Assembly (NCBI GenBank): GCA_031546985.1
Contig: JAVBJN010000045.1
Span: 10,504-74,503, forward strand
From: JAVBJN01 sp031546985
Lineage (GTDB): Bacteria; Bacteroidota; Bacteroidia; Chitinophagales; Chitinophagaceae
Direction: 5' to 3'
DNA: 64,000 bases
Positions 51,328-59,779 of the stretch are shown here, in pieces. Numbering within the stretch: position 1 is the first letter of the stretch; each line of letters starts with the position of its first letter. A program made the position numbers and the translations under genes. A model generated the notes under the pieces. It was not told the origin of the DNA. It saw only the letters and a list, made by a program, of their open reading frames with translations, and searched no databases.

Positions 51328-52527
51328 ATGCACCAAACCAGGGTATTGGTTACCGGCATGGGTGTTGTTTCCGCGCTGGGCAATGGCACCAACAGCAATC
51401 TGCAGGCCCTGCGCCAGGCAGCTTCTGGCATTGGCTATACCCGGTTGCTCCAAACCATTTACCAGCATACTTTACCCGTTGGCGAAGTGCCGGCAGATAA
51501 CGAAACGCTGCGCACAGGGCTTGGCCTGCCTGCACAATCGGGCGATTATACCCGCACTACCCTGCTGGGCTTAACCGCCTTGCAGGAAGCGCTGGACCAA
51601 AGCGGTATCGACATTGCCCGCTACCGCACCGGGCTTATCAATGCCTCTACCGTGGGCGGTATGAGCGATGTAGAAAATATTTATTTCGACCTGATAGACC
51701 CAGATACCCAGGTAAACGGCCTGGCCGATACCATTGATTGCGCCGATTGCACCGAGCGGCTGGCGCAGCATTTTGGTATTAAAGACTGGCTGGCCACCAT
51801 TAGCACGGCTTGCTCATCTTCGGCCAATGCTATTATGTTTGGTGCGCGCCTTATTAAGAAGGGCATGCTCGATGTGGCCATTTGCGGCGGCACCGATGCG
51901 CTTACCCGTTTTACCCTCAACGGGTTCAACAGCCTTAAAAACATAGACCAGCAGCATTGCAAGCCATTCGATGCCAACCGCAACGGGCTTAACCTGGGCG
52001 AGGCAGCAGCTTATATAATACTGGTAAATGAAAACACCGCTCCGGCAAATGTATTGGCAGAGCTCACGGGCTATTGCAACTACAACGAAGCTTTTCACCC
52101 CACGGCTCCCTCACCCGAAGGGGAAGGTGCCTACCAGGCGATGCAGGGCGCTATCCAAATGGCTGGCTTACAGGCTTCTGACATTTCTTATGTAAACGTA
52201 CATGGTACCGCTACGCTAAACAATGACCAGAGTGAAGGCATGGCTATGAAAAGGCTGTTCGATGGGCAAATGCCCGCGTTCAGCTCTACCAAACCTTATA
52301 CCGGCCACACACTGGCCGCAGCAGGAGCAGTAGAAGCCGTTTTTTCTATCCTGAGCCTGCAACATGGGGAAATATACCCCAACCTGAATTTTGACACGCC
52401 TATGCCCGAACTGGGCCTTACGCCCACGCTCACCTGGCAGCAAAACATTGCCGTACAACACGTATTAAGTAACTCCTTTGGTTTTGGCGGCAACAACGCC
52501 AGCCTCGTATTCAGCCGGTATGCTTAA
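51328..52527 (+). CDS. Beta-ketoacyl-ACP synthase, type II polyketide/polyene KS
   Basis: A 399-aa KAS I/II-type ketosynthase with the complete triad C162 (ISTACSSSANAI), H292 (VHGTATLNND) and H327 (YTGHTLAAAG). It would extend a chain bound to the ACP encoded 3 bp upstream. Its stop overlaps the start of a dead KS homologue, as in aryl-polyene and flexirubin systems, where the KS works as a heterodimer with such a chain-length factor. No ketoreductase or dehydratase lies next to it, so reduction would depend on genes elsewhere. Confidence 0.88.
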   Translation: MHQTRVLVTGMGVVSALGNGTNSNLQALRQAASGIGYTRLLQTIYQHTLPVGEVPADNETLRTGLGLPAQSGDYTRTTLLGLTALQEALDQSGIDIARYRTGLINASTVGGMSDVENIYFDLIDPDTQVNGLADTIDCADCTERLAQHFGIKDWLATISTACSSSANAIMFGARLIKKGMLDVAICGGTDALTRFTLNGFNSLKNIDQQHCKPFDANRNGLNLGEAAAYIILVNENTAPANVLAELTGYCNYNEAFHPTAPSPEGEGAYQAMQGAIQMAGLQASDISYVNVHGTATLNNDQSEGMAMKRLFDGQMPAFSSTKPYTGHTLAAAGAVEAVFSILSLQHGEIYPNLNFDTPMPELGLTPTLTWQQNIAVQHVLSNSFGFGGNNASLVFSRYA

Positions 52528-53587
52528 ACCTGTCTACATACAAGCCGCCCGCGCCATGACGGCGCAGGATACCTTTCTGACGAATGAGGTACCGGACACT
52601 GTGCGCACCAGCAACGATAATATCCTGTTTTACCAGGAACCCGATTACCTGCAATACATGGGCATGATGCAACTGCGCCGCATGAGCAAAATAACCAAAG
52701 TAGGCATGGTAACTGCTATTCAGTGCCTGGCAGATGCTGGTATTGCCCAACCGCAGGCCATCATTACCGGCACGGGCAAAGGTAGCCTGAGCGATACCGA
52801 ACGGTTTCTGAAATCGATTACCGAGTTTAAGGAAACAACGCTGAACCCTACACCGTTTATCCAAAGTACCTACAACGCGCTCAATGGTATGATAGCGCTG
52901 CACCACAACAGCCACGGCTACAACACGACCTATGTGCACCGGGGTTTCTCGCTCGAAAACGCGCTTACCGATGCCATAATGCTTTTGAATGATGGCGATG
53001 TGCAAAACGCGCTGGTTGGATCTTTCGAAGAAATTACCGCCGAGCATTTTATACCCAAGCAGAAACTGGGCTACTGGAAAAAGGAGAAAATTAACAGTGG
53101 AGATCTGCTGCAGTCGCAAACCGAAGGCAGCATTGCCGGCGAAGGCACTTGCTTTTTTGCCCTTACAGCTACGCCAGAAAAGGCCCTGGTAAAACTCTGC
53201 GGGTTAAAAATGGTGCATAAACCCACCACCGAAAGGCTGGTTAGCGAACTCAACCTGTTCCTGACGCAACAGGGCGTTGCGCTTGCAGATATTGATGTAT
53301 TGATTACGGGCCGTAACGGCGATGCACGCACCGAACATTTTTACGATGCGGTAGAAGCTTTAACCACTGAGACTACCTCAATCCTGGCCTACAAGCACCT
53401 CACCGGCGAGTTCGACACCGCTGCCGGCTTTGGATTGTGGAGCGCCTGCCAGGTACTTACCCGGCAAATGCTGCCCTCACCCATGCTTATGCGCACAGGT
53501 GCAAAACAGCCTTTCAAAAATGTACTGGTCTACAACCATTACTATGGTACTCACCACGCGTTTTACCTGCTGCAAAGCGTACACTAG
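52520..53587 (+). CDS. Ketosynthase-like chain-length factor (inactive KS)
   Basis: A 355-aa KS-fold protein from the ATG at 52520 (MLKPVYIQAARAMTAQ), overlapping the KS stop by 8 bp. By alignment with its neighbour, the catalytic Cys position is G142 (YVHRGFSLENAL), and the first His motif is ITGRNGDARTE, so condensation is not possible; the last His is kept (YKHLTGEFDTAAG). This is the pattern of chain-length factors. It would pair with the upstream KS and set the product length. It converges with the gene at 53584, their ends overlapping by 4 bp. Confidence 0.85.
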   Translation: MLKPVYIQAARAMTAQDTFLTNEVPDTVRTSNDNILFYQEPDYLQYMGMMQLRRMSKITKVGMVTAIQCLADAGIAQPQAIITGTGKGSLSDTERFLKSITEFKETTLNPTPFIQSTYNALNGMIALHHNSHGYNTTYVHRGFSLENALTDAIMLLNDGDVQNALVGSFEEITAEHFIPKQKLGYWKKEKINSGDLLQSQTEGSIAGEGTCFFALTATPEKALVKLCGLKMVHKPTTERLVSELNLFLTQQGVALADIDVLITGRNGDARTEHFYDAVEALTTETTSILAYKHLTGEFDTAAGFGLWSACQVLTRQMLPSPMLMRTGAKQPFKNVLVYNHYYGTHHAFYLLQSVH

Positions 53588-54078
53588 CGAAACGAGGCAA
53601 AAACCTGCTCCAGTATACCACTCTCTTCATAAATGGCTTTTTCTTCGGGCTTATAGTGCATAATAGCGTAGCCAAATGCATCTTCTAACTGCACTACTTT
53701 CATGTAAAAGATCGTACCGTTTTCGTAGCCCGATACGGCGTAAAAATCCGTACCCAGCTTTTGATAGGTTACCTTCCGTTTTTTCTTGGGATCACCCGTG
53801 GCATCTTTGCGGAATTGCGCGTTCAGGGTAATCTTGTTGCCATTGGCGTCCTGGTTTCTGCGACCAAACACCCGTAGCACTTCGGCGCCCGATGTATTGG
53901 TAAAAACAAGGCCATCACCATTGGCACTTTCTTCGCCCCGGTACATTAACACCGTTGGGTAATCCAGGCAGTAACCAAACCGGGCATTGCAATACCGGTC
54001 TAATTTTTCTTCGGTCTGGGCAGCAAGCGTACCCGAGATCAGTAATCCGGCAAAAAGAGGAAGTAACAACTTTTTCAT
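53584..54078 (-). CDS. Small exported protein of unknown function
   Basis: A 164-aa protein with signal peptide MKKLLLPLFAGLLISGTLAAQ. The mature part has two early cysteines (YCNARFGYCLDYP) and the sequence FGYCLDYPTVLMYRGEESAN, which resembles small periplasmic proteins whose C-terminal beta domain reads beta strands (YAVSGYENGTIFYMKVVQL). I cannot name a family. It is the last gene before a terminator on its strand and converges with the CLF gene. Confidence 0.7.
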   Translation of the reverse strand: MKKLLLPLFAGLLISGTLAAQTEEKLDRYCNARFGYCLDYPTVLMYRGEESANGDGLVFTNTSGAEVLRVFGRRNQDANGNKITLNAQFRKDATGDPKKKRKVTYQKLGTDFYAVSGYENGTIFYMKVVQLEDAFGYAIMHYKPEEKAIYEESGILEQVFASFR

Positions 54079-54090
54079 ACGCGTATAATA

Positions 54091-54113
54091 AAAAACCCCG
54101 CAGAAGCGGGGTT
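54091..54113 (-). terminator. Terminator after the ferredoxin gene
   Basis: AACCCCGC (54094-54101) and GCGGGGTT (54106-54113) with loop AGAA, preceded by A residues (T run on the minus strand). It stops the ferredoxin transcript. Confidence 0.82.
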
Positions 54114-54117
54114 GAGG

Positions 54118-54465
54118 TTACAGGTGTAATTTATCTTTTTTGGCCAGCAGCTCATCTACTGTCTCCTGGTACATTTCATCAGGCACACAGCAGTCTACCG
54201 GGCATACCGCAGCACATTGGGGCTCTTCATGAAACCCCTGGCATTCGGTACATTTATCAGGTGTAATATAATAAGTATCAACAGATACTGGTGCCAAACG
54301 CTGGCCAGAAGCCACATTTTCACCATTCATTAAGGTATAAGTTCCGGTTATAGAAGTACCATCGGCAAGCGCCCATTCTACCCCACCTTCGTAAATTGCG
54401 TTATTCGGACACTCTGGTTCGCAAGCACCACAATTAATACACTCGTCAGTTATTTTGATTGCCAT
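54118..54465 (-). CDS. 4Fe-4S ferredoxin with extended second cluster loop
   Basis: A 115-aa ferredoxin from the ATG at 54465 (MAIKITDECINC); the open frame continues upstream through the promoter and is not coding there. The first cluster is CINCGACEPECPNNAIYEGG. The second is CTECQGFHEEPQCAAVCPVD with the longer spacing of Alvin-type 2[4Fe-4S] ferredoxins, and the insertion between the clusters is about 45 residues. It carries electrons in the cytoplasm. It is divergent from the acyl-CoA reductase gene, a pairing I recall in Bacteroidota. Confidence 0.9.
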   Translation of the reverse strand: MAIKITDECINCGACEPECPNNAIYEGGVEWALADGTSITGTYTLMNGENVASGQRLAPVSVDTYYITPDKCTECQGFHEEPQCAAVCPVDCCVPDEMYQETVDELLAKKDKLHL

Positions 54466-54492
54466 AGTTTCGTTTTTTGTATTGCTTACAAT

Positions 54493-54513
54493 TAGCTTTG
54501 CATTACAAAAATA
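54493..54513. promoter_or_regulatory. Overlapping divergent -7 elements
   Basis: Plus strand: TAGCTTTG (54493-54500) for the reductase at 54541. Minus strand: TATTTTTG (reverse complement of 54506-54513) for the ferredoxin at 54465. Both match TAnnTTTG and lie 41 bp from their start codons. Confidence 0.55.
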
Positions 54514-54540
54514 ATACAACGCGCTACAAAATAAAAACCT

Positions 54541-55539
54541 ATGCTTCAAATATCAGAAAGGGTAAGCCTTTTGGAACAGTTGGGCCGCTATATAAAAGAG
54601 AACTCCGAAAGCCTGCAAATGGTTAAAGAACGGGCATCGGGGCTTAACCGCTGGTTTACCCAGGCATTTACCGATCTGGCCCTGAATAATATTGCGGACT
54701 ACTACCTGGCTCCCCAAGCCTTGCAACTGGCGGTAAGCCAATATAAGCTCTCCGACCCGGCAGAACCTAAGCTGGTGGGCATTACCATGGCCGGCAATAT
54801 TCCGGCAGTGGGCTTTCACGACTGGATGTGCACCTTCCTTACCGGGCACCGCCAGGCCGATAAGCTGTCGTCTAAAGACGAGGTGCTGATGCGCCATTTT
54901 ATGGACAAAATGACAGAATGGAACCCCGAAGCCGCCGCTTATTTCTCCATCCAGGAAGGTCTCAAGGGCTGCGATGCCTATATTGCCACGGGCAGCAACA
55001 ACAGCAGCCGGTATTTTGAGTATTATTTCAGCCGTTTTCCGCACATCATCCGCAAAAACAAAACTTCGGTAGCCATACTCACCGGCACCGAAACCCAAGC
55101 GCAACTGGAAGCGCTGGCCGATGATGTGTACCTGTTTTTTGGCCTGGGCTGCCGCAACGTAACCAAGATTATGGTACCCGAAAACTACGATTTTGTGCCC
55201 CTGCTCGATACCTTCCGCAAATACGATTACCTGGCCGACGAAAACAAATACAAAAACAATTACGACTACCAGCTGGCCCTGCTCATTCTGAATAAGGTGC
55301 AGTACATGGCCAATGAGTCGATCTTACTGACAGAAAATCCTGCAAATTTTTCAGGCATCAGCGTTTTGCACTACGAATACTACTCCGACTTTAACAATAC
55401 CTTGCAACGCCTGCAGCAGGACGAAGACATTCAATGCATCGTAAGCAACAGCACTATTCCCTTCGGAAAAGCCCAGCAGCCGGGCATTCTGGACTTTGCT
55501 GATGGTGCAGACACCCTCGCTTTTTTAAGCAGTTTGTAA
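54541..55539 (+). CDS. Acyl-CoA reductase (LuxC family)
   Basis: A 332-aa protein of the LuxC-like acyl-CoA reductase family in the aldehyde-dehydrogenase fold. The catalytic Cys lies in YLFFGLGCRNVTKIMVPE; cofactor-binding segments are GITMAGNIPAVGFHDW and AYIATGSNNSSRYFEYYF. It would reduce an activated fatty acyl group to aldehyde with NAD(P)H. It is divergent from the ferredoxin, and downstream of the ACP-KS-CLF genes, but there is no direct evidence it is part of that pathway. Confidence 0.85.
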   Translation: MLQISERVSLLEQLGRYIKENSESLQMVKERASGLNRWFTQAFTDLALNNIADYYLAPQALQLAVSQYKLSDPAEPKLVGITMAGNIPAVGFHDWMCTFLTGHRQADKLSSKDEVLMRHFMDKMTEWNPEAAAYFSIQEGLKGCDAYIATGSNNSSRYFEYYFSRFPHIIRKNKTSVAILTGTETQAQLEALADDVYLFFGLGCRNVTKIMVPENYDFVPLLDTFRKYDYLADENKYKNNYDYQLALLILNKVQYMANESILLTENPANFSGISVLHYEYYSDFNNTLQRLQQDEDIQCIVSNSTIPFGKAQQPGILDFADGADTLAFLSSL

Positions 55540-55584
55540 AAAAACAATGCGTTCGGTACTGGTTAAAAGATAGTTAAAAGCATG

Positions 55585-55624
55585 TTTACTGCCTTACGTT
55601 GTGTTACGTAAGGCAGTAAATTTG
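55585..55624 (+). promoter_or_regulatory. Hairpin fused to the -7 element of htrA
   Basis: TTTACTGCCTTACGT (55585-55599) and ACGTAAGGCAGTAAA (55606-55620) form a perfect 15-bp inverted repeat with a 6-nt loop. Its last four bases belong to TAAATTTG (55617-55624), an exact TAnnTTTG match 28 bp before the htrA ATG. It could be an operator, or a terminator for the upstream gene, or both. Confidence 0.55.
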
Positions 55625-55651
55625 ATACAGCAATCTTTAAAACAATAACCT

Positions 55652-57127
55652 ATGCGTACTGGACGATTTTTAGGAACAGCCGTGATTGCTGCCGGCACAT
55701 CGCTGGTAACATTATATGCGGCCAACAACTGGTTGCCCTCTCTGAATAACGCTTACACTTATCCCCAGGGTAAAACCGGTACTGCCAACTATACTTCTTA
55801 CACCAGCGCCACACCTGCAGCGCCAGGCGGCACGGTAGATTTTCAGCCTGCGGCCGAGTCGTCGGTACCGGCAGTGGTACACGTTAAAACAGCTACCGCA
55901 GGCAAAGTAATGGTAGCCAACGACCCGTTATCGGAGTTCTTTGGCAACCCGCAACAATACTACTACAGGCAAGGCCCGCAAATGGGTAGCGGTTCGGGTG
56001 TTATCATCTCGCCGGATGGCTACATTGCCACCAACAACCACGTTATTGCCGGTGCCGACGAAGTAGTGGTTACCCTATCCAACAAAAAAACACTTAAAGC
56101 CAAAGTGGTGGGTACAGATCCCAGCACCGATATTGCTGTGCTCAAGGTAGAAAGCAACAACCTGCCTTACCTGGCTTTTGGCAACAGCGATGATCTGCGT
56201 CTGGGCCAATGGGTACTGGCGGTAGGCTATCCGCTTAACCTCGAGACCACCGTTACGGCAGGTATCATCAGCGCCAAATACCGCAATATAGGCATCAACA
56301 AACGCCAGAGCCAGAATGCCGTAGAGTCTTTTATCCAGACCGATGCGGCTGTAAACCCTGGTAACAGTGGCGGTGCGCTGGTTAATACCAACGGCGAGCT
56401 GGTAGGCATTAACTCCGCCATTGCATCGCCCACAGGCAGCTATGCGGGTTACTCCTACGCCATTCCCAGCAATATTGTGCGTAAAGTAGTAGACGACCTT
56501 CGTAAATACGGTACGGTACAAAGGGCTTACCTGGGCATTACCTTCCAGGAGCTGAACCCCGATGTAAACGAAAGGCTTAACCTGCCCCGCGACCTGCAAG
56601 GTGTATACATTGGCAGCATTGCGGCTAAAAGCGGTGCAGAGCAGGCCGGGCTTAAAAAAGGTGATATTATTACCAAACTAAATGGCCGTGCTATTAAGTC
56701 GGAACCCGAACTGCGCGAACAGGTGGCCGGTTACCGCCCCGGCGATCACCTGAGTGTGACTTACCTGCGCAACAATAAAGAATACCAGGCGTCGGTAGAG
56801 CTTAAAAATATGGAAGGTACCACGGCTTACGTAGAGAAAAACAACAACGTAGAACTGGGTGCCAAATTCAGGAACATTACCAACGACGAAGCCCGTAAAA
56901 TAGGTGTGCAGGGCGGTGTACAGGTAAGCGAACTGGGCCAGGGTATGCTAAGCAAGCAAACCAATATGAAAAAAGGGTTTGTGATAACCCAGGTAAATGG
57001 CGAAAACGTAAAAACCATCGATGAGCTGAACAGCGCGCTTTCGGGCACCAATGGCAATGTGCAGCTGTCGGGCATATACCCCGGTTACGATGGTGTGTAT
57101 TACTACGGCATTGCCATGAACGAATAA
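55652..57127 (+). CDS. degP: HtrA/DegP-type periplasmic serine protease
   Basis: A 491-aa protease-chaperone for misfolded envelope proteins. N-terminal membrane anchor or signal (residues 6-22). The catalytic triad is H130 (TNNHVIAGAD), D160 (STDIAVLKV) and S239 (NPGNSGGALVN). Two PDZ domains follow (about 305-390 and 400-490; LGITFQELNPDVNERLN and GGVQVSELGQG). The family is trimer-based. It is a single gene whose promoter sits at a 15-bp inverted repeat, and it ends at a terminator. Confidence 0.93.
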   Translation: MRTGRFLGTAVIAAGTSLVTLYAANNWLPSLNNAYTYPQGKTGTANYTSYTSATPAAPGGTVDFQPAAESSVPAVVHVKTATAGKVMVANDPLSEFFGNPQQYYYRQGPQMGSGSGVIISPDGYIATNNHVIAGADEVVVTLSNKKTLKAKVVGTDPSTDIAVLKVESNNLPYLAFGNSDDLRLGQWVLAVGYPLNLETTVTAGIISAKYRNIGINKRQSQNAVESFIQTDAAVNPGNSGGALVNTNGELVGINSAIASPTGSYAGYSYAIPSNIVRKVVDDLRKYGTVQRAYLGITFQELNPDVNERLNLPRDLQGVYIGSIAAKSGAEQAGLKKGDIITKLNGRAIKSEPELREQVAGYRPGDHLSVTYLRNNKEYQASVELKNMEGTTAYVEKNNNVELGAKFRNITNDEARKIGVQGGVQVSELGQGMLSKQTNMKKGFVITQVNGENVKTIDELNSALSGTNGNVQLSGIYPGYDGVYYYGIAMNE

Positions 57128-57150
57128 TCCCTTTGCCCCTATATCAATAG

Positions 57151-57187
57151 ATCCCTTTCTGGTTATTCCGGAAAGGGATTTTTTTTA
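57151..57187 (+). terminator. Terminator after htrA
   Basis: ATCCCTTTCTGG (57151-57162) and CCGGAAAGGGAT (57168-57179) pair with one G-T, then a run of T residues. Confidence 0.88.
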
Positions 57188-57206
57188 CGCGTATTATCTT
57201 TACCGG

Positions 57207-57881
57207 ATGAACTCCCAACTGCCATCTGCCCACCCGGCATCCGTATTGTGCTCCTGGAGTGGCGGCAAAGACAGCTGTTACGCCCTTATGGTTGCGGCCC
57301 AACAAGGCTACCAACCAGCGGCCTTGCTCAATATGATGAACGAGAATGGCAAAATTTCCCGCTCACACGGCATTCCCGAAAGCTTATTGCAGCAGCAGGC
57401 CGCGGCCATGCAGCTCCCCATTTTAAACATAGCTGCCAGCTGGCAGACCTACGAAGCGCAGTTCATTGCAGCATTACAGCAGCTCAAAGCCCAACATAAC
57501 ATTAAAGCCTGTGTATTTGGCGATATAGACCTGGAGCCGCACCGCGAATGGGAAGAAAAAGTGTGCGCCGCTGCTGGTATCGAAGCCATTTTGCCCCTCT
57601 GGCAACAATCGCGCAGAGAGCTGGTGCTTCAAATGCTGACAGCGGGCATAGAAACCATGATTGTAAGCTGTAATACGACACTGGGAGAACGGTTCCTGGG
57701 CCGGGTAATGAACCTGCAATTACTTCAGGAACTGGAAGCCGAAGGCGTGGATGTATGCGGCGAAAACGGCGAGTTTCATACCCTGGTGGTAAACTGCCCT
57801 TTATTCCGCCAGCCGCTAACCCTGCCCGCTTATGAGAAAGTGCGGAACGAGCAATACTGGTTTCTCGACTGGAAAGTATAA
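57207..57881 (+). CDS. PP-loop ATP pyrophosphatase (Dph6-related)
   Basis: A 224-aa protein with the PP-loop SGGKDS at residues 18-23 (CSWSGGKDSCYALM), GDIDLEPHREWEEKVC and GENGEFHTLVVNCPL, features of the Dph6/diphthine-ammonia-ligase-related N-type ATP pyrophosphatases. Bacteria lack diphthamide, so the role is different and probably an ATP-dependent amidation or thiolation of a small molecule or RNA. A -7-like TATCTTTA lies only 5 bp before the start, so the true promoter is unclear. The 57882-58137 gap holds no gene I can support. Confidence 0.82.
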   Translation: MNSQLPSAHPASVLCSWSGGKDSCYALMVAAQQGYQPAALLNMMNENGKISRSHGIPESLLQQQAAAMQLPILNIAASWQTYEAQFIAALQQLKAQHNIKACVFGDIDLEPHREWEEKVCAAAGIEAILPLWQQSRRELVLQMLTAGIETMIVSCNTTLGERFLGRVMNLQLLQELEAEGVDVCGENGEFHTLVVNCPLFRQPLTLPAYEKVRNEQYWFLDWKV

Positions 57882-58137
57882 GGCACAAAAAACCCCGATG
57901 CCCGACACACCAGGGTTATGTTTGTATCCCATACACAAAAGCTGACTAGACAGCTCAAGCATCTTAAATTCTTTTTCAAATAGCCAGATAACATTGATCT
58001 GATCAGGGAGGCGTTGAACTTCTACAAAGATCACCAGATACAACAACGCATACAATACCCATTTTTAGGTATTTTTATCTTTTATTTCATTGCAATAGGC
58101 TTGATTTTCATCACTAACCACCACCAAACCTGCAGCT

Positions 58138-58809
58138 ATGAATAAAACACACTTGAGTTTTGAGGAGAAAATAGCCTTGTTAAAGGCTATGGACCAGTTA
58201 CTTCCGGGCGTAGCCATTGTGCATAATCTGCAATCATTGTCGGTAGAATACATTTCCCCTTCGGGGCTTGTTTTTCTGAACACTACCCTCGAAGCGCTGA
58301 AGGAAATGGGGCCCAAATACCATGAGGTATTTTTTAACCCCGAAGAGTCGGCAGAGTATGTGCCCCAGATTATGGGGCTGCTGCAACGGAACGATTCCGA
58401 CGAAACCGTTTCTTTTTTCCAGCAGGCACGGGCATTGGAGCAGGAAGAATGGATCTGGTTTTTCAGCACCACGCGCATCTTTCACCGCAATGCCGAAAAC
58501 AAACCGGAGTATATTGTAACCATCGCAACCAAGGTAGATCCGCAGCCACATGTAGGGCCCAAAGTAAACCGGCTGCTGGACGAAAACGTTTTTCTGCGGC
58601 GCAATGCCCATTTATACGCCCAACTTACACCCCGCGAGCAAGAGGTGTTTAAATACTGGGCGCTGGGCAAGAGCTCGATAGAAACGGCTGCATTGATGGT
58701 TATTTCGTTTCAAACGGTAGATACCCACCGCAAAAGCATCAAACGCAAGCTCAAACTGGCCAACTCCTATGAGATAACCACTTTCGCACAAGCGTTTGAC
58801 CTGATATAA
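58138..58809 (+). CDS. PAS-like / LuxR-type transcriptional regulator
   Basis: A 223-aa regulator. Residues 1-150 look like a PAS-type sensor (MDQLLPGVAIVHNLQSLSVE, EYISPSGLVFLNT, NKPEYIVTIATKV). Residues 158-218 are a LuxR/FixJ-type HTH (LTPREQEVFKYWALGKSSIE, VISFQTVDTHRKSIKRKLKL). No membrane segment or receiver domain. It would bind DNA in response to an unidentified cytoplasmic ligand. The convergent lipoprotein gene ends 1 bp after its stop. Targets are unknown. Confidence 0.88.
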   Translation: MNKTHLSFEEKIALLKAMDQLLPGVAIVHNLQSLSVEYISPSGLVFLNTTLEALKEMGPKYHEVFFNPEESAEYVPQIMGLLQRNDSDETVSFFQQARALEQEEWIWFFSTTRIFHRNAENKPEYIVTIATKVDPQPHVGPKVNRLLDENVFLRRNAHLYAQLTPREQEVFKYWALGKSSIETAALMVISFQTVDTHRKSIKRKLKLANSYEITTFAQAFDLI

Positions 58810-58810
58810 G

Positions 58811-59614
58811 CTACTTTACTTTAATAAAAATGCCCTCAACGGTAGCATTGTGTCCAAACTGGCCATCGCAGTACCCATTGGTATAATCTATCTTAATACA
58901 GTCTTTGTAAAACTGCACCTTAAACCCGCAGTTGTCCGATTCGGGCACGACATAGGTAAAATTGCTGCCAGAGAGCGCTACGGTATCTTCCTCCACATCG
59001 GCTATATTGCGGGCAGGTGCACCGGTTACAGCAGAAACACTGAATGATATTTTACCATTTCCGGCTTTGGCAATCTCCACACTCCCTTCCGGCCCTTCCT
59101 CACCATAAGCATAGTAATACCTTCCGGCAACCTTGTTCATATCGGCCTCCATATGGAGACTGGCTACTACTGTATCTTTTGCTTGCAGCGCCAACGTAAG
59201 CACCTTTCTTGTTTTGGGCGAGAACCATTCTCCCTTAAACACTTTACCATCTGGCTTACCGGTAATGATGCCGCTGATATTGCCACTGGATTCAAACTCC
59301 AGCAAACGTAAATTGCCATCCTGGTCTTTGCTGCCAAACACCCGGATAGGTAGTTTATCTTTGGTGTTCAGGTAAGTAATCTCACCCGCAATGATGTCGT
59401 TATTTTGTTCGCTGTAATGTAGAAATACAGGCACTTTGCCATTCAACTGGCCCATCCAGTTGGTTTCGTTGTTATTTGTTGCGGCGGGCGGGCTCGCCGG
59501 TGCAGTAGCCTTTGGCTTTTGCGTAGTATCTGCAGTGGGTGTGGCGGTATCTTTTGGCGGCTGCCCGGTGCATGCGGCCAGCGCCAGCAATATGGGAATG
59601 TATATTCTTTTCAT
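58811..59614 (-). CDS. Exported lipoprotein of unknown function
   Basis: A 267-aa protein from the ATG at 59614 (MKRIYIPILLALAACTGQ); the frame extends 11 codons upstream but the signal starts here. Lipobox LAAC, so Cys 15 is the lipidated residue. After a Thr/Pro/Ala-rich linker (residues 20-45) comes a beta-rich domain with three repeated-looking strands (VPVFLHYSEQNNDIIAGEIT, LRLLEFESSGNISG, VFKGEWFSPKTRKVLTLALQ). I do not recognise the family. It is a single gene on its strand. Confidence 0.75.
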   Translation of the reverse strand: MKRIYIPILLALAACTGQPPKDTATPTADTTQKPKATAPASPPAATNNNETNWMGQLNGKVPVFLHYSEQNNDIIAGEITYLNTKDKLPIRVFGSKDQDGNLRLLEFESSGNISGIITGKPDGKVFKGEWFSPKTRKVLTLALQAKDTVVASLHMEADMNKVAGRYYYAYGEEGPEGSVEIAKAGNGKISFSVSAVTGAPARNIADVEEDTVALSGSNFTYVVPESDNCGFKVQFYKDCIKIDYTNGYCDGQFGHNATVEGIFIKVK

Positions 59615-59744
59615 AGTGAAATACGGTAAGTTTTCAATTACATACAAACCTACTAAACAACCTGTTATCCAGCACAGAAATCGGCTGTTTTATTACATAT
59701 GCACTTTCTTTAACAGACGGGCTGCATCAACTGTAAAAACGCAG

Positions 59745-59752
59745 TATCTTTG
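59745..59752 (+). promoter_or_regulatory. -7 element (TATCTTTG) of the HNH-like gene
   Basis: Exact TAnnTTTG match 27 bp before the ATG at 59780; it includes the TTG that opens the longest frame, which argues against that start. Confidence 0.58.
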
Positions 59753-59779
59753 CGCACTTCCGGCTACGGATTTTACGTT

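Noticed and set aside
54466..54549. 28 extra N-terminal codons on the ferredoxin
   Set aside because: They cover the promoter region between two divergent genes and precede the conserved MAIKI start.
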